The translations under genes were made by a program, and so were the position numbers. This document shows, in pieces, positions 38,542 through 50,222 of a DNA stretch of 64,000 bases. The stretch is from an uncultured Paracoccaceae bacterium (GTDB taxonomy: Bacteria > Pseudomonadota > Alphaproteobacteria > Rhodobacterales > Rhodobacteraceae): the NCBI GenBank assembly GCA_947499715.1, contig CANMPL010000001.1, positions 248,001-312,000 on the forward strand. The letters run 5' to 3'. Numbering within the stretch: the stretch's first letter is position 1; the number at the start of each line of letters is the position of its first letter. The notes below the pieces were generated by a model, which saw only the letters and a list, made by a program, of their open reading frames with translations, was not told the DNA's origin and ran no database searches.

Positions 38542-39435
38542 CTATTGCGCGGCATTCTTCATGGAAATCATCTGGCTGAGGTATCGCGCAAAGTCATCCT
38601 TTAGCTGCGGATGCGCCAAGGCAAAGGCAACTGTTGCTTCCAGATATCCAGCCTTGGATCCGCAATCGTAACGCTGACCCTCAAAGCGGTAGCCATAGAC
38701 GTCGCGGCCCTGCGTAATCTCTGCGGCAATTGCGTCCGTCAGCTGTACTTCGCCGCCCGCACCTTTTTTGACGCTGCTGATATTGCGCAGCACATTGGGT
38801 GTCAGGATATAGCGACCGATCACCGCCAGATTGGACGGTGCCGTGCCCTCTGCTGGCTTTTCGACCATGCCTTTCACGGACACCACCCGTCCGTTTTCAG
38901 ACGCAACATCCAAAACACCATAGGCCTTGGTCTTTTCAGGGGAAACTTCCATCGCCGCGACCATCGCACCGCCTGTTTCGTGATAGGCCTCGACCATCTG
39001 CTGCAAGCAGGGGGTTTCACCGGCAATCACATCATCGGGCAGCATCACCGCAAAGGGCTCGTTCGCAATCAACCGACGACCGCACCAGACCGCGTGGCCC
39101 AGTCCCATCGCCTTGTGCTGGCGAATATAGGCAATCGCGCCGCTTTCCATGTTGGTGTTACGCAGCACTTCCAACAGCTCATCCTTGCCCGCAGACCGCA
39201 AGGACGATTCCAGATCCGGCGCGTGGTCAAAGTAGTCTTCCAGCGCGGATTTCCCGCGCGACGTCACAAAGATAAATTCCTTGATGCCCGCGGCGCGTGC
39301 CTCATCAATCGCGTATTGGATCAATGGGCGGTCGACCAAGGTCATGATCTCTTTCGGCACCGATTTCGTCGCGGGCAAAAAGCGCGTGCCCATTCCGGCA
39401 ACGGGGAAAATGGCTTTGGTAACTTTGGTCTGCAT
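38542..39435 (-). CDS. galU: UTP--glucose-1-phosphate uridylyltransferase
   Basis: 297 aa; AIFPVAGMGTRFLPATKSVPKEIMTLVDRPLIQYAIDEA. Confidence 0.96.
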   Translation of the reverse strand: MQTKVTKAIFPVAGMGTRFLPATKSVPKEIMTLVDRPLIQYAIDEARAAGIKEFIFVTSRGKSALEDYFDHAPDLESSLRSAGKDELLEVLRNTNMESGAIAYIRQHKAMGLGHAVWCGRRLIANEPFAVMLPDDVIAGETPCLQQMVEAYHETGGAMVAAMEVSPEKTKAYGVLDVASENGRVVSVKGMVEKPAEGTAPSNLAVIGRYILTPNVLRNISSVKKGAGGEVQLTDAIAAEITQGRDVYGYRFEGQRYDCGSKAGYLEATVAFALAHPQLKDDFARYLSQMISMKNAAQ

Positions 39436-39526
39436 CTCGAACCTGTAGGTCGTTTATTCTCTTTTGCTCTAAATGACCCGCGCTTGGAAACCAAGGCCCC
39501 CACGCGATTCGGTCACTGACCATGAC

Positions 39527-40741
39527 TTATCTATCATCAAATAGGCGAACTTGTGACAAACGCGCCAGTTCATGGGCCATACGGGCGCCAGCCCGCCACC
39601 ATCTGAAACGCGGCATTGCCCGGTCTGATGGGCCAAATTGCCCGCCCCGCTGAACCCAAAAACCGCGTGGATCAAACCAGATCTGATGCTTCCGTGCGCT
39701 TAGCGAAAACAAAAAGACGGTCACGCGCGACCCGTCGGATACAGCATCAAGCGCGCGTCTTGCGGCACCACGGGCCTGCCAGAACCGCGCCTTGATGGCC
39801 TGATGCCCCGCCACCTGCACCGAAATCGCGCGAAATTCTGCTGACGCCTCATAAGTGGTGGATTGATCCAATGCGCGTTCGAGGCCTGCGGCCCAGCCAC
39901 GATCAAACCCACGCAAAAGCCGCCGCACATCGCCGGGCATGATGTCGCCCGCCACCATATGTCGCAGCAGCCGCTGACGCTGCGCCTTGCGGAGTGCTAC
40001 CTTGTCCACCGTGTCGCTATGCTTGCGCTGAAAAACGGCCGTTGACGCGCCAATTTCGGTCAGGTCACGCGGCACCCGGTTTTGCGTGCGCCTGCTGCTT
40101 GCGGAAAATCCGTGATGCACCTGCGCCAAGGGCACCAAAGCGGTGGCCGCGCCACGGCCCGCCAACCGCATATTCAGATCCGTCTCATCCAGATAGAACG
40201 CAAAGGCTTCGTCAAAGCCGCCCGCCTCTGTCAGCAAGGACCGACGCACCGCCATATTGGTGCCTTCGGTCTTGGCGATCACCCCGTCCTTGGGGTCAAA
40301 GATCTTGGGATCACGCCCCCAGCCTTCCAGATCAGTCGCCGTGCCATCGCGGTGGACCTCTCGTGCGCCCCATTGCAGGCTGATCCCGTTGCGGCCAATC
40401 ACAAAACCGCCCGAAATCCCAATGTTAGGGTCTGAAAATGGCGCAATCAGGTGTCTTAGCCAGGTCGGCTCTGGCACCGCATCGTCGTCAAGAAACGCCA
40501 CAATCTCTCCGGTGGCTTGCGCGATCCCTGCGTTCCGCGCGGCAGAGATATTGGGCACCTCAAAATGCACCAGTTTGATCCGGCGCTGAAAAACGCCCAG
40601 GCCCGCATGGCTGCTCTGATCGGCAACGACCACGACCTCAAAGTTTGGGTAATCCAGCTGGCAAAGCCCTGCCAGACACCGGTTCAGGTCGTTGGGTCGG
40701 CCGCGGCTGACAACAACAACGCTGACCGGCAGATCGGTCAT
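39527..40741 (-). CDS. Glycosyltransferase family 2
   Basis: From internal ATG: MTDLPVSVVVVSRGRPNDLNRCLAGL...AARNAGIAQATGEIVAFLDDDAVPEPTWL. Confidence 0.9.
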   Translation of the reverse strand: MTDLPVSVVVVSRGRPNDLNRCLAGLCQLDYPNFEVVVVADQSSHAGLGVFQRRIKLVHFEVPNISAARNAGIAQATGEIVAFLDDDAVPEPTWLRHLIAPFSDPNIGISGGFVIGRNGISLQWGAREVHRDGTATDLEGWGRDPKIFDPKDGVIAKTEGTNMAVRRSLLTEAGGFDEAFAFYLDETDLNMRLAGRGAATALVPLAQVHHGFSASSRRTQNRVPRDLTEIGASTAVFQRKHSDTVDKVALRKAQRQRLLRHMVAGDIMPGDVRRLLRGFDRGWAAGLERALDQSTTYEASAEFRAISVQVAGHQAIKARFWQARGAARRALDAVSDGSRVTVFLFSLSARKHQIWFDPRGFWVQRGGQFGPSDRAMPRFRWWRAGARMAHELARLSQVRLFDDR

Positions 40742-41538
40742 GCCAGGCCCATCTCTTTCAACATCGCCTCGATCCGGGGGACGTCTTCGGGGTTGTTCAA
40801 CTCCCAAAACTGCCGCCCACGCGCCTCAACTTCAACGCACAGCACATGGCGCCCTTGCTCAAGAAACCGCAGTTGTTCAAGCCCTTCCAACTGCTCCAGC
40901 GGGCCCGCCGCCCAGCGCGGATAGGCCGCCAGCGCAGAGGGGCGATAGGCATAGACGCCGACATGATGAAACACAGGCGTTTCCGCGTCACCGGCATAGG
41001 TCTTTCCGGTGTAGGGAATGACCTCCTTGCTGAAATAAAGCGCGTTGTGATCGGCCCCGAAAACAGCCGTCGTGCCACCAACCCGCCCAGCCAGCCGGTC
41101 CTCCAGGAAACCGCGCAACGCGCGCCCTTCGGTGCGTAAAACCGGCGTTGCAACCTCTGCCACCGGGTGCGCCGCCAGGTCGCGCACAAGGTCTTCGATG
41201 AACCACGCCGGCGTCAGCGGTGCGTCCCCTTGCAGATTGACGACGATCTCATAGCCGCCGCCCAGCGCATCCAAGGCCTCTGCACAGCGTTCGGTGCCGT
41301 TTTGGCAGTTCTCAGAGGTCATTACGACCTCTGCACCAAAGGCCTCTGCCGCGTCTTTGATCCGGTCATCGTCCGTTGCCACGACCACGCGGTCCACGCC
41401 CTGCACCGACATGGCGGCATCCCAGCTCCGGCGGATCAGGCTGCGTGCCTCACCATCCGCACCCCGCAATTCCACCAATGGCTTGCCGGGATACCGGGTG
41501 CTTGCGAAACGCGCGGGGATGACGACAAGAACGCCCAT
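40738..41538 (-). CDS. kdsB: 3-deoxy-manno-octulosonate cytidylyltransferase
   Basis: 266 aa; VVIPARFASTRYPGKPLVEL, VNLQGDAPL, HVGVYAYRPSAL. Confidence 0.93.
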   Translation of the reverse strand: MGVLVVIPARFASTRYPGKPLVELRGADGEARSLIRRSWDAAMSVQGVDRVVVATDDDRIKDAAEAFGAEVVMTSENCQNGTERCAEALDALGGGYEIVVNLQGDAPLTPAWFIEDLVRDLAAHPVAEVATPVLRTEGRALRGFLEDRLAGRVGGTTAVFGADHNALYFSKEVIPYTGKTYAGDAETPVFHHVGVYAYRPSALAAYPRWAAGPLEQLEGLEQLRFLEQGRHVLCVEVEARGRQFWELNNPEDVPRIEAMLKEMGLA

Positions 41539-42341
41539 CAGCCTTTGACCAGATCAACGCCCGGTGCGTAGGCGATAAAAAACGGATTGGCGAAAGTGTC
41601 CTTGCCATAAGTCAGCGGCGTGTGATCATCGAACCTGACCACCCTGCCGCCTGCACCGTTCAAAACGGCATGACCTGCGGCGGTGTCCCATTCCATCGTG
41701 CGTCCCAATCGTGGGTAGATGTCCGCCTCTCCGGTGGCGACAAGGCAGAACTTCAGCGACGATCCTGCGCTTTTCATGTCAGCGGCGCTGTATTTGCCGA
41801 TATAGGCGTCTGTTGCGGCGTCCCTGTGGGACTTTGACGCAACAACCAAAAGCGCCGAATTGTCCGGGTTAGACACTGATATCGGCTTTGTTTCGCCGAT
41901 TTGATCCTTTGCGAAAGATCCCGTCTCTTCGACCGTCTGCCCACTTGCATCCGTATAGAACAACCGGCCCTTGGCGGGGGCATAGACCACGCCCGCAACC
42001 GGCGCACCATCGACCACATAGGCGATGTTCACGGTGAAATCGCCGCGCCGCTTGATGAACTCTTTGGTGCCGTCCAGCGGGTCAACAATCAAAAAGGTAT
42101 TGGCGCTTTCGCCGTGCGTATCGGCCTGTTCCTCGGTCACCAGCGCCACATCCGGGAACGCCTCGCGCAGTCCCGCAGAGATCAGCGCATCCGCCGCCTC
42201 GTCCGCGGCTGTCACCGGGCTGTCGTCACTTTTGGACCGCACGTCAAAGTCTGGGCTGTCGTAGATCTCCATGATCACATCGCCTGCCTCTAACGCCAAA
42301 CGCCGCATCACGGTTGTCAGTCGCCCAAAATCCATTGTCAC
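41538..42341 (-). CDS. cysQ: 3'(2'),5'-bisphosphate nucleotidase CysQ
   Basis: 267 aa; SPVTAADEAAD, VDPLDGTKEFIKRRGDFTVNIA, EWDTAAGHAVL. Confidence 0.95.
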   Translation of the reverse strand: MTMDFGRLTTVMRRLALEAGDVIMEIYDSPDFDVRSKSDDSPVTAADEAADALISAGLREAFPDVALVTEEQADTHGESANTFLIVDPLDGTKEFIKRRGDFTVNIAYVVDGAPVAGVVYAPAKGRLFYTDASGQTVEETGSFAKDQIGETKPISVSNPDNSALLVVASKSHRDAATDAYIGKYSAADMKSAGSSLKFCLVATGEADIYPRLGRTMEWDTAAGHAVLNGAGGRVVRFDDHTPLTYGKDTFANPFFIAYAPGVDLVKG

Positions 42342-42462
42342 ACCCTGCCTTTTGCCTGCCTTGTCACGATTGAAATACGTGAACGCCGTCCTTATGATCC
42401 GCCGTCAAGCGAACAGCAAGAATTTCGTGTCATCAGGGGCGCACCCCGACGAAGGAACACCC

Positions 42463-43284
42463 ATGTTTCAGGCACCCATCACCACCGAACGTCGCCGTGG
42501 CACCTTTGCCATGCTGGAACTGATTTATCATTCCATCGTGCGTGACGTGCGCAAAAGCCACCGCAACGCCTTTCTGGGGCTTGTGCTGAACATGCTGCAA
42601 ACGGTTGTCTTCGTGCTGACATTCTACTTGATGTATTCGCTACTGGGCCTGCGTGGCGCCGCCGTGCGCGGCGACTTTTTGCTGTATATCATGTCGGGCA
42701 TCTTTCTTTATCTGACCCATACCAAGGCGATGCAGGCCGTGATCCAGTCCGAAGGCCCCGCATCCGCGATGATGCAGCACGCGCCGATGACAACCGCCAT
42801 TTCGATCACGGCAGCCGCACTTTCATCGCTTTATCTGCAAATCCTGTCGCTCCTTGTGGTGCTTTTTTTCTACCACGTGATCTTTAATCCCGTGGTCATA
42901 GATGATCCCGCAGGTGCAATGGCAATGCTGTTGCTGTCATGGTTCACCGGCGTCGGTGTTGGCCTGATCCTTTTGGCGATCAAACCCTGGGCCCCTGATG
43001 TGGTCACCGTCGTCAGCTCTATCTATTCGCGGGCCAATATGATCGCCTCGGGCAAGATGTTCCTTGCCAATTCGCTGCCCGCTTCAATGCTTGTCCTGTT
43101 TGACTGGAACCCGCTGTTTCACACCATTGATCAGGCGCGCGGCTTTGTCTTTATCAACTACAACCCGCATTTCAGCTCTTCGATGTATCCACTTTACGTG
43201 GGCCTTGTGCTGGTCGCGATTGGCCTGATGGGCGAATTCTACACCCGCAAAAACGCCTCAATCAGCTGGGGCGCGTCACGTTAA
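42463..43284 (+). CDS. ABC-2 type (KpsM-like) polysaccharide export permease
   Basis: From internal ATG: MFQAPITTERRRGTFAMLELIYHSIVRDVRKSHRNAFLGLVLNMLQ; about six hydrophobic segments; ...FDWNPLFHTIDQARGFVFINYNPH. Confidence 0.8.
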   Translation: MFQAPITTERRRGTFAMLELIYHSIVRDVRKSHRNAFLGLVLNMLQTVVFVLTFYLMYSLLGLRGAAVRGDFLLYIMSGIFLYLTHTKAMQAVIQSEGPASAMMQHAPMTTAISITAAALSSLYLQILSLLVVLFFYHVIFNPVVIDDPAGAMAMLLLSWFTGVGVGLILLAIKPWAPDVVTVVSSIYSRANMIASGKMFLANSLPASMLVLFDWNPLFHTIDQARGFVFINYNPHFSSSMYPLYVGLVLVAIGLMGEFYTRKNASISWGASR

Positions 43285-43339
43285 CCGTGTCAGAGGTGAA
43301 AACTTCGCAAGAATCCACTTCTGAAAGGTCCGCAAGCGG

Positions 43340-43370
43340 TTGCAGCCCCCCAAAGCCAACCCTATATACG
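43340..43370 (+). promoter_or_regulatory. Possible RpoH-type heat-shock promoter upstream of dnaK
   Basis: cctatatacg (43361-43370) fits the alphaproteobacterial sigma32 -10 form CYTATNTNNG; weak ttgcag -35 at 43340-43345. Confidence 0.4.
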
Positions 43371-43480
43371 CCAAGTCTTGGGACGGGCACTGCCCCTCCC
43401 TTCCAATCATGAACGTAAGGCGCGGGTGCCGGAACGGGTTCGCGCCGCTCAAACCGCCTGAAGCAAAAGGGATTTGAAAC

Positions 43481-45397
<1,917 letters not shown>

Positions 45398-45417
45398 GGC
45401 CTTAGCCTAGCGAATTG

Positions 45418-45448
45418 GACCGGCCCCTTGAACCGGGCCGGTCTTTTT
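45418..45448 (+). terminator. Intrinsic terminator/attenuator between dnaK and dnaJ
   Basis: gaccggccc (45418-45426) / gggccggtc (45435-45443), then ttttt. Confidence 0.8.
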
Positions 45449-45473
45449 CCATTCCCAAAGGGGAAACCTGAAC

Positions 45474-46616
45474 ATGGCAAAACGCGATTACTACGAAACG
45501 CTCGGCGTCGCCAAAGGGGCTGACGCCGCTGCGATCAAAAAGGCCTACCGCCAAAAGGCAAAGGAACTGCACCCCGACCGCAACTCCGACAACCCCAAAG
45601 CGGAAGAGCAATTCAAAGAAGCCAACGAGGCCTATGAGGTCCTCAAGGACGCCGAGAAAAAGGCGGCTTATGACCGCTTCGGCCATGCAGCGTTTGAGGG
45701 CGGCATGGGCGGCGGCGGCCAGCGCCCCGGCGGCGGTCAGGGCGATTTCGCCTCTGCCTTCTCGGACGTGTTCGACGACCTGTTTGGCGACATGATGGGC
45801 GGCGGCCGTGGCCGCGGCGGCAACCGCGCCCAGCGCGGCAATGACCTGCGCTACAACCTGCGGATCAAGCTTGAAGACGCTTTCGCCGGCATGCAGAAAA
45901 CCATCAACGTGCCCACGGCTGTTGGCTGCGGGTCCTGTAATGGCACCGGCGCCGAAGGCGGGTCAGAGCCGCAGACATGCCCGACCTGTAACGGCATGGG
46001 CAAAGTCCGGGCGCAGCAGGGTTTCTTTACCGTCGAACGCACCTGCCCCACCTGCAACGGCATGGGCCAGACGATCAAGGATCCCTGCCATGTCTGCCAC
46101 GGTGCAGGCCGCGTCGAGAAAGAGAAATCGCTTTCCGTCAACATCCCTGCGGGTGTTGAGACCGGCACCCGGATCCGCCTCGCGGGCGAGGGTGAGGCCG
46201 GAATGCGTGGCGGCCCAACCGGCGATCTTTATATCTTTATCGAAGTCGCCGACCATGAATTGTTTGAACGCGAGGCCAGCAACCTCTTCTGCCGCGTCCC
46301 CGTCAGCATCGCCTCTGCCGCCCTCGGCGGAGAGATCGAAGTGCCAACCATCGACGGTGGCCGCAGCCGCGTGAAGATCCCCGAAGGCTCGCAATCAGGG
46401 CGTCAAATGCGCCTGCGCGGCAAGGGCATGCCGGCCCTGCGTGGCGGCGGTGCGGGCGATATGTTCATCGAGCTCAGCGTCGAAACGCCTGTGAACCTGA
46501 CTAGCCGCCAGCGCGAAATCCTCAAGGAATTCGACAAGCTAAGCGAAGAAAACAATCCAAACGGATCGAAATTCTTCAAATCGGTCAAGGGTTTCTGGGA
46601 CTCGATGAAGGGCTAG
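45474..46616 (+). CDS. dnaJ: Chaperone DnaJ (Hsp40)
   Basis: 380 aa; J-domain with HPD (ELHPDRN), four CxxCxGxG-type zinc repeats. Confidence 0.98.
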   Translation: MAKRDYYETLGVAKGADAAAIKKAYRQKAKELHPDRNSDNPKAEEQFKEANEAYEVLKDAEKKAAYDRFGHAAFEGGMGGGGQRPGGGQGDFASAFSDVFDDLFGDMMGGGRGRGGNRAQRGNDLRYNLRIKLEDAFAGMQKTINVPTAVGCGSCNGTGAEGGSEPQTCPTCNGMGKVRAQQGFFTVERTCPTCNGMGQTIKDPCHVCHGAGRVEKEKSLSVNIPAGVETGTRIRLAGEGEAGMRGGPTGDLYIFIEVADHELFEREASNLFCRVPVSIASAALGGEIEVPTIDGGRSRVKIPEGSQSGRQMRLRGKGMPALRGGGAGDMFIELSVETPVNLTSRQREILKEFDKLSEENNPNGSKFFKSVKGFWDSMKG

Positions 46617-46687
46617 GTCAAGAACCGACAAAGCCGACCAGCCACGCCGTTAACCAAACATTCACCTGAATCGCGCGAAATGGGGCC

Positions 46688-47437
46688 ATGTCCCATTTCG
46701 CCGAAAGCCCTTCCCTGTTCCGCGACCTGGACGAGGCGACGCCTGTCCCCGTCCCCGCCAAACTGCCGTCCTATATCAAGGATCACCGCAGGCGCCTGCG
46801 TGAACGCTTTCTGGACGGTGGCGCGGCGGCAATGCCGGACTATGAGCTTCTTGAACTTGTCCTCTTCCGCGCCATTCCCCGGCAAGATGTGAAACCACTC
46901 GCCCGCGCGCTTCTGGACCAGTTTGGCGACTTCAACGCTGTTCTTGCTGCCCCCGCCAGCCAGCTCAAGGCAGTAAACGGCGTCGGCGATGCCGTGATCC
47001 TTGAACTCAAAATCGTCGAAGCATCCGCCCACCGCCTCGCCCGGTCCCGCGTGATGCAGCGGCACGTCATTTCAAGCTGGCAGGCAATCATCGACTATTG
47101 CCATACCGTGATGGCGCACCGCGATACCGAACAGTTTCGCATCCTTTATCTGGATACCAAAAACACGCTGATCGCTGACGAAGAACAGGCCAAAGGCACC
47201 ATCGACCATGTCCCCGTCTACCCGCGCGAGGTTGTCAAACGTGCCCTCGAACTCAACGCCGCCGCCCTGATCCTTGTGCACAACCACCCCTCTGGTGATC
47301 CCACGCCCAGCAGCGCCGATATCGAAATGACGGCCAAGATTACCAACGCCGCTTATGCGGTGGATGTGCAGGTCCATGATCATCTGATTATCGGCAAGAA
47401 CCGCGAACTCAGCTTCCGGTCCGAAGGGCTACTCTGA
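46688..47437 (+). CDS. radC: RadC-family JAMM/MPN+ protein
   Basis: 249 aa; helix-hairpin-helix region and intact [18 protein letters not shown] motif. Confidence 0.92.
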   Translation: MSHFAESPSLFRDLDEATPVPVPAKLPSYIKDHRRRLRERFLDGGAAAMPDYELLELVLFRAIPRQDVKPLARALLDQFGDFNAVLAAPASQLKAVNGVGDAVILELKIVEASAHRLARSRVMQRHVISSWQAIIDYCHTVMAHRDTEQFRILYLDTKNTLIADEEQAKGTIDHVPVYPREVVKRALELNAAALILVHNHPSGDPTPSSADIEMTAKITNAAYAVDVQVHDHLIIGKNRELSFRSEGLL

Positions 47438-48985
47438 CACCCACAGCTCCACCCGGCGGTTCATCTGGCGGCCCCATTCGGTGTCATCACAGCCCATCGG
47501 CAAAGCCTCGCCAAAGGCCTCTGTCTCGATGGTCACCCCATCCGGCAATTGCCCGAGCAGATCCAGCAGATCGCGCCGCACCGCCTCTGCCCGTGCACTG
47601 GACAAATCACGATTCGCCAAGGCCGCCCCACGCCCATCGCTGAACCCGACCAGCCACAAGGCGCGGCCCGCGTAATCGCCATCCTTGATCCGTTGCGCCA
47701 ACATGATCAGGTTTGACCGTGATCCGGCATCCAGCCGCGTTGATCCCACCTCAAACCGGAACGACACCGATTGCCGGGTCAACGCGGTCAGGACGCGCAC
47801 CATGCGCTGCAATTCTTCCAGCCCCAGTTCCGGACCTGCCGCCGTAATCGCACTGACAAACCTTTGCCCCTGCGCATCCAACGGGATCGGCACCGCGCCC
47901 TGGTCCACAAACCCGGCGCGCCGCACGATCAACTGCGCTGCGGGCGTGCGCAGAAAGGCCAGAAAGTCGCGCGCCATCGGGTGCAAACGCCACTCTGGCA
48001 GGTAGATGAACAGCGGCGCGGTCAGCGGATAATCCTGCGCCTTCAGCGCCAATGGCCGGGGCACGGTGACAAAGCCACAGGCATCACGCAGCGTCAGCGC
48101 AGCGGCCACGCCCGTCTCTCCCATCCCGCCCACACCCAGTGCGCCGGGGTCACGGGCCACCGCCGCAGCCATCTCGGCCACACTGGCATGATGCACAACG
48201 GCATCGGCCAATGCACCGCCCAGCAAGCGACGCAAAAACTGCACCTGCCCATCGGACGCAGGCCCCAAATGCAAGGTCATCGGCAGATCCGGTCCACCAA
48301 TATCGACCCAGCCCGTCACCCGGCCCGCATAGGCCCGCGCCAGATCACTGATCGAGATAAAGGTGGCTGTGTTGCTGGGCGATACCACCGGCACCAGCGC
48401 GTCCAGACCCACAATCCGGCTTTGCTCGGCGCTGTCCAACGCGCCCAATCCCACCTCTTGCGCCAGCGCCAATTCGACCTCTGACACCTCTCGCAATGAC
48501 AGAACCATGTCGGCGCTGAACGTCATCAAATCGGCAAAGCCTTCGTCGGATGTTGTCCCATGCAGCGCAAATTCCGCGACCGTGTCAGAGTCATCCGTCA
48601 GGGTGATCTGCAACCGCGTTGAGCCCAGCTCTTTCAATGTGCTGCGCCAGCCCTTTGACCGCGCGAACCCGTCAATCAGCGCGGGCATCAATACATCGAC
48701 CATCCGCGCCGCGCCCGACAGGCGCACAACCGGGGTGTGGTTGATTGGATCCGGGCAGGTCGCGCCCTCACAGGTCACCCGCGTATAGTCCAGCGCTAGG
48801 GGTCCGTAGGGCGATTCAATTTGCAGATAGGTGCCGTCAAAACCGATCACCCGGCCCGTGACCGCCAGCCCGCCATTCTGGCTGGTGATCGTCACATCCT
48901 GCGCTTGGGCTGTGCCACAAACGAAAAGTGCGGCGAAGATCGCCGCACGTTTCAAAAGGTCATTGATCCGGTGCTTGCACGTCAT
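47429..48985 (-). CDS. PstS-like substrate-binding domain fused to an OmpA-like domain, exported
   Basis: 518 aa; signal peptide, PstS-like core ([24 protein letters not shown]...[12 protein letters not shown]), C-terminal OmpA-like ([18 protein letters not shown]...NRRVELWV). Confidence 0.82.
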   Translation of the reverse strand: MTCKHRINDLLKRAAIFAALFVCGTAQAQDVTITSQNGGLAVTGRVIGFDGTYLQIESPYGPLALDYTRVTCEGATCPDPINHTPVVRLSGAARMVDVLMPALIDGFARSKGWRSTLKELGSTRLQITLTDDSDTVAEFALHGTTSDEGFADLMTFSADMVLSLREVSEVELALAQEVGLGALDSAEQSRIVGLDALVPVVSPSNTATFISISDLARAYAGRVTGWVDIGGPDLPMTLHLGPASDGQVQFLRRLLGGALADAVVHHASVAEMAAAVARDPGALGVGGMGETGVAAALTLRDACGFVTVPRPLALKAQDYPLTAPLFIYLPEWRLHPMARDFLAFLRTPAAQLIVRRAGFVDQGAVPIPLDAQGQRFVSAITAAGPELGLEELQRMVRVLTALTRQSVSFRFEVGSTRLDAGSRSNLIMLAQRIKDGDYAGRALWLVGFSDGRGAALANRDLSSARAEAVRRDLLDLLGQLPDGVTIETEAFGEALPMGCDDTEWGRQMNRRVELWVSE

Positions 48986-50118
48986 TTCGACGCGAGTGTC
49001 AGGTCCTGAAACATGTTTTTCAATACAAGATATTCACCAACTGCGTCACAGCCCGGCATGGTCATGCTCAAATCGGTGGCATTAACCTCTGCGCCTTTCA
49101 TCAACTGGATGCTCTGGGCCTCGACCAGACGACCACAATTGCGCGTGGTCACTTCGGCCTCGACGCTGATCTCAATCGCGCCGTCACGCAGCGCAAGGCC
49201 GGTGGGGAAGGTATAGACTTCGACCATCAGCGCGTCAGGCGCAGCCGGATCACCAAGTGATGTCAGGAAGCCACCCAAACCGGCAACCGCCTGCTTTGGA
49301 TCTGCGGCGGAAGCGGCCCAAACGTGGCCCGCGTCGCCATAAGTCGCGCCGTATTCCAGCGCGTGAAGCTGCACATCATCTTCGCCCTGCCATTGCAGCA
49401 CGGCGCGGTCATACATCATCAGGCTTGGCACGCCGGTGATCGCGACAGCGCCTTCACCGTCGTCAAAGGCTGCAATAAAGAACGCTTCTTCGGCCAGCGC
49501 CGGCACTTTGAGGTTCAGGTTCCCCTCTGCGTCGGTGATGGCGTTGAACATCATGCCCTGATGATGGATCGCCACAACCGCATTGGGGCGGCAGGCGTCC
49601 GACAGGGACAAGTCAACCATGGCAAGATCGCTTGGCGTTGCGGTCATCACCGATTCGCAAGCGGGCGTCGTCAAAAGCTCTGGCATGGGCGCAAGCGTGG
49701 GCGCTTCCATGGCATCCGTCGCCACAATATCAGTCGCCGCGACCTCGATGGGTGAGGACATCATCGGCGTTTCCACCGGTGCGGGCATCAACGTAGCTTG
49801 CGGTGCTGCATCATCAGCCGCTGGCACCGACATCAGCGGTGCGTCAACATCGCTAAGGTCATTTGAATAAACGACTTTTTCAAACCGTGGCAGGCTCGCG
49901 CTTGGCATGGCCAATGTGGTCGGCACAGCAACGCTCGCCGCCACCGGGATCGCCACTGTTTCAGGGTCCAGCCGCGATTCAGGGCCCGTCACGGGTGCAT
50001 CCGCACCCCAACGGCCCGCGACCGCGTCGCCATATTGCATCACAAAGCCAATGCTTAGCGCGATGGCAAAGGTGCCACCCGCCGTCGCCAACTGCCGTTT
50101 CGTACGTGTCTGTGCCAT
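48982..50118 (-). CDS. Conserved-looking exported or membrane-anchored protein of unknown function
   Basis: From internal ATG: MAQTRTKRQLATAGGTFAIALSIGFVMQYGDAVAGRWG; 4-nt overlap with the downstream PstS-OmpA gene; lies after secA on the same strand. Confidence 0.75.
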   Translation of the reverse strand: MAQTRTKRQLATAGGTFAIALSIGFVMQYGDAVAGRWGADAPVTGPESRLDPETVAIPVAASVAVPTTLAMPSASLPRFEKVVYSNDLSDVDAPLMSVPAADDAAPQATLMPAPVETPMMSSPIEVAATDIVATDAMEAPTLAPMPELLTTPACESVMTATPSDLAMVDLSLSDACRPNAVVAIHHQGMMFNAITDAEGNLNLKVPALAEEAFFIAAFDDGEGAVAITGVPSLMMYDRAVLQWQGEDDVQLHALEYGATYGDAGHVWAASAADPKQAVAGLGGFLTSLGDPAAPDALMVEVYTFPTGLALRDGAIEISVEAEVTTRNCGRLVEAQSIQLMKGAEVNATDLSMTMPGCDAVGEYLVLKNMFQDLTLASK

Positions 50119-50222
50119 GTCAGTTTCATTCCCCAGCAAGAGATTTGGGTCGAAACTGTCACCTTCCCATGACCCAAGATGGACCGCGGAAAGGTATTAA
50201 CAAGTCGTAAATATGGCAGAGA

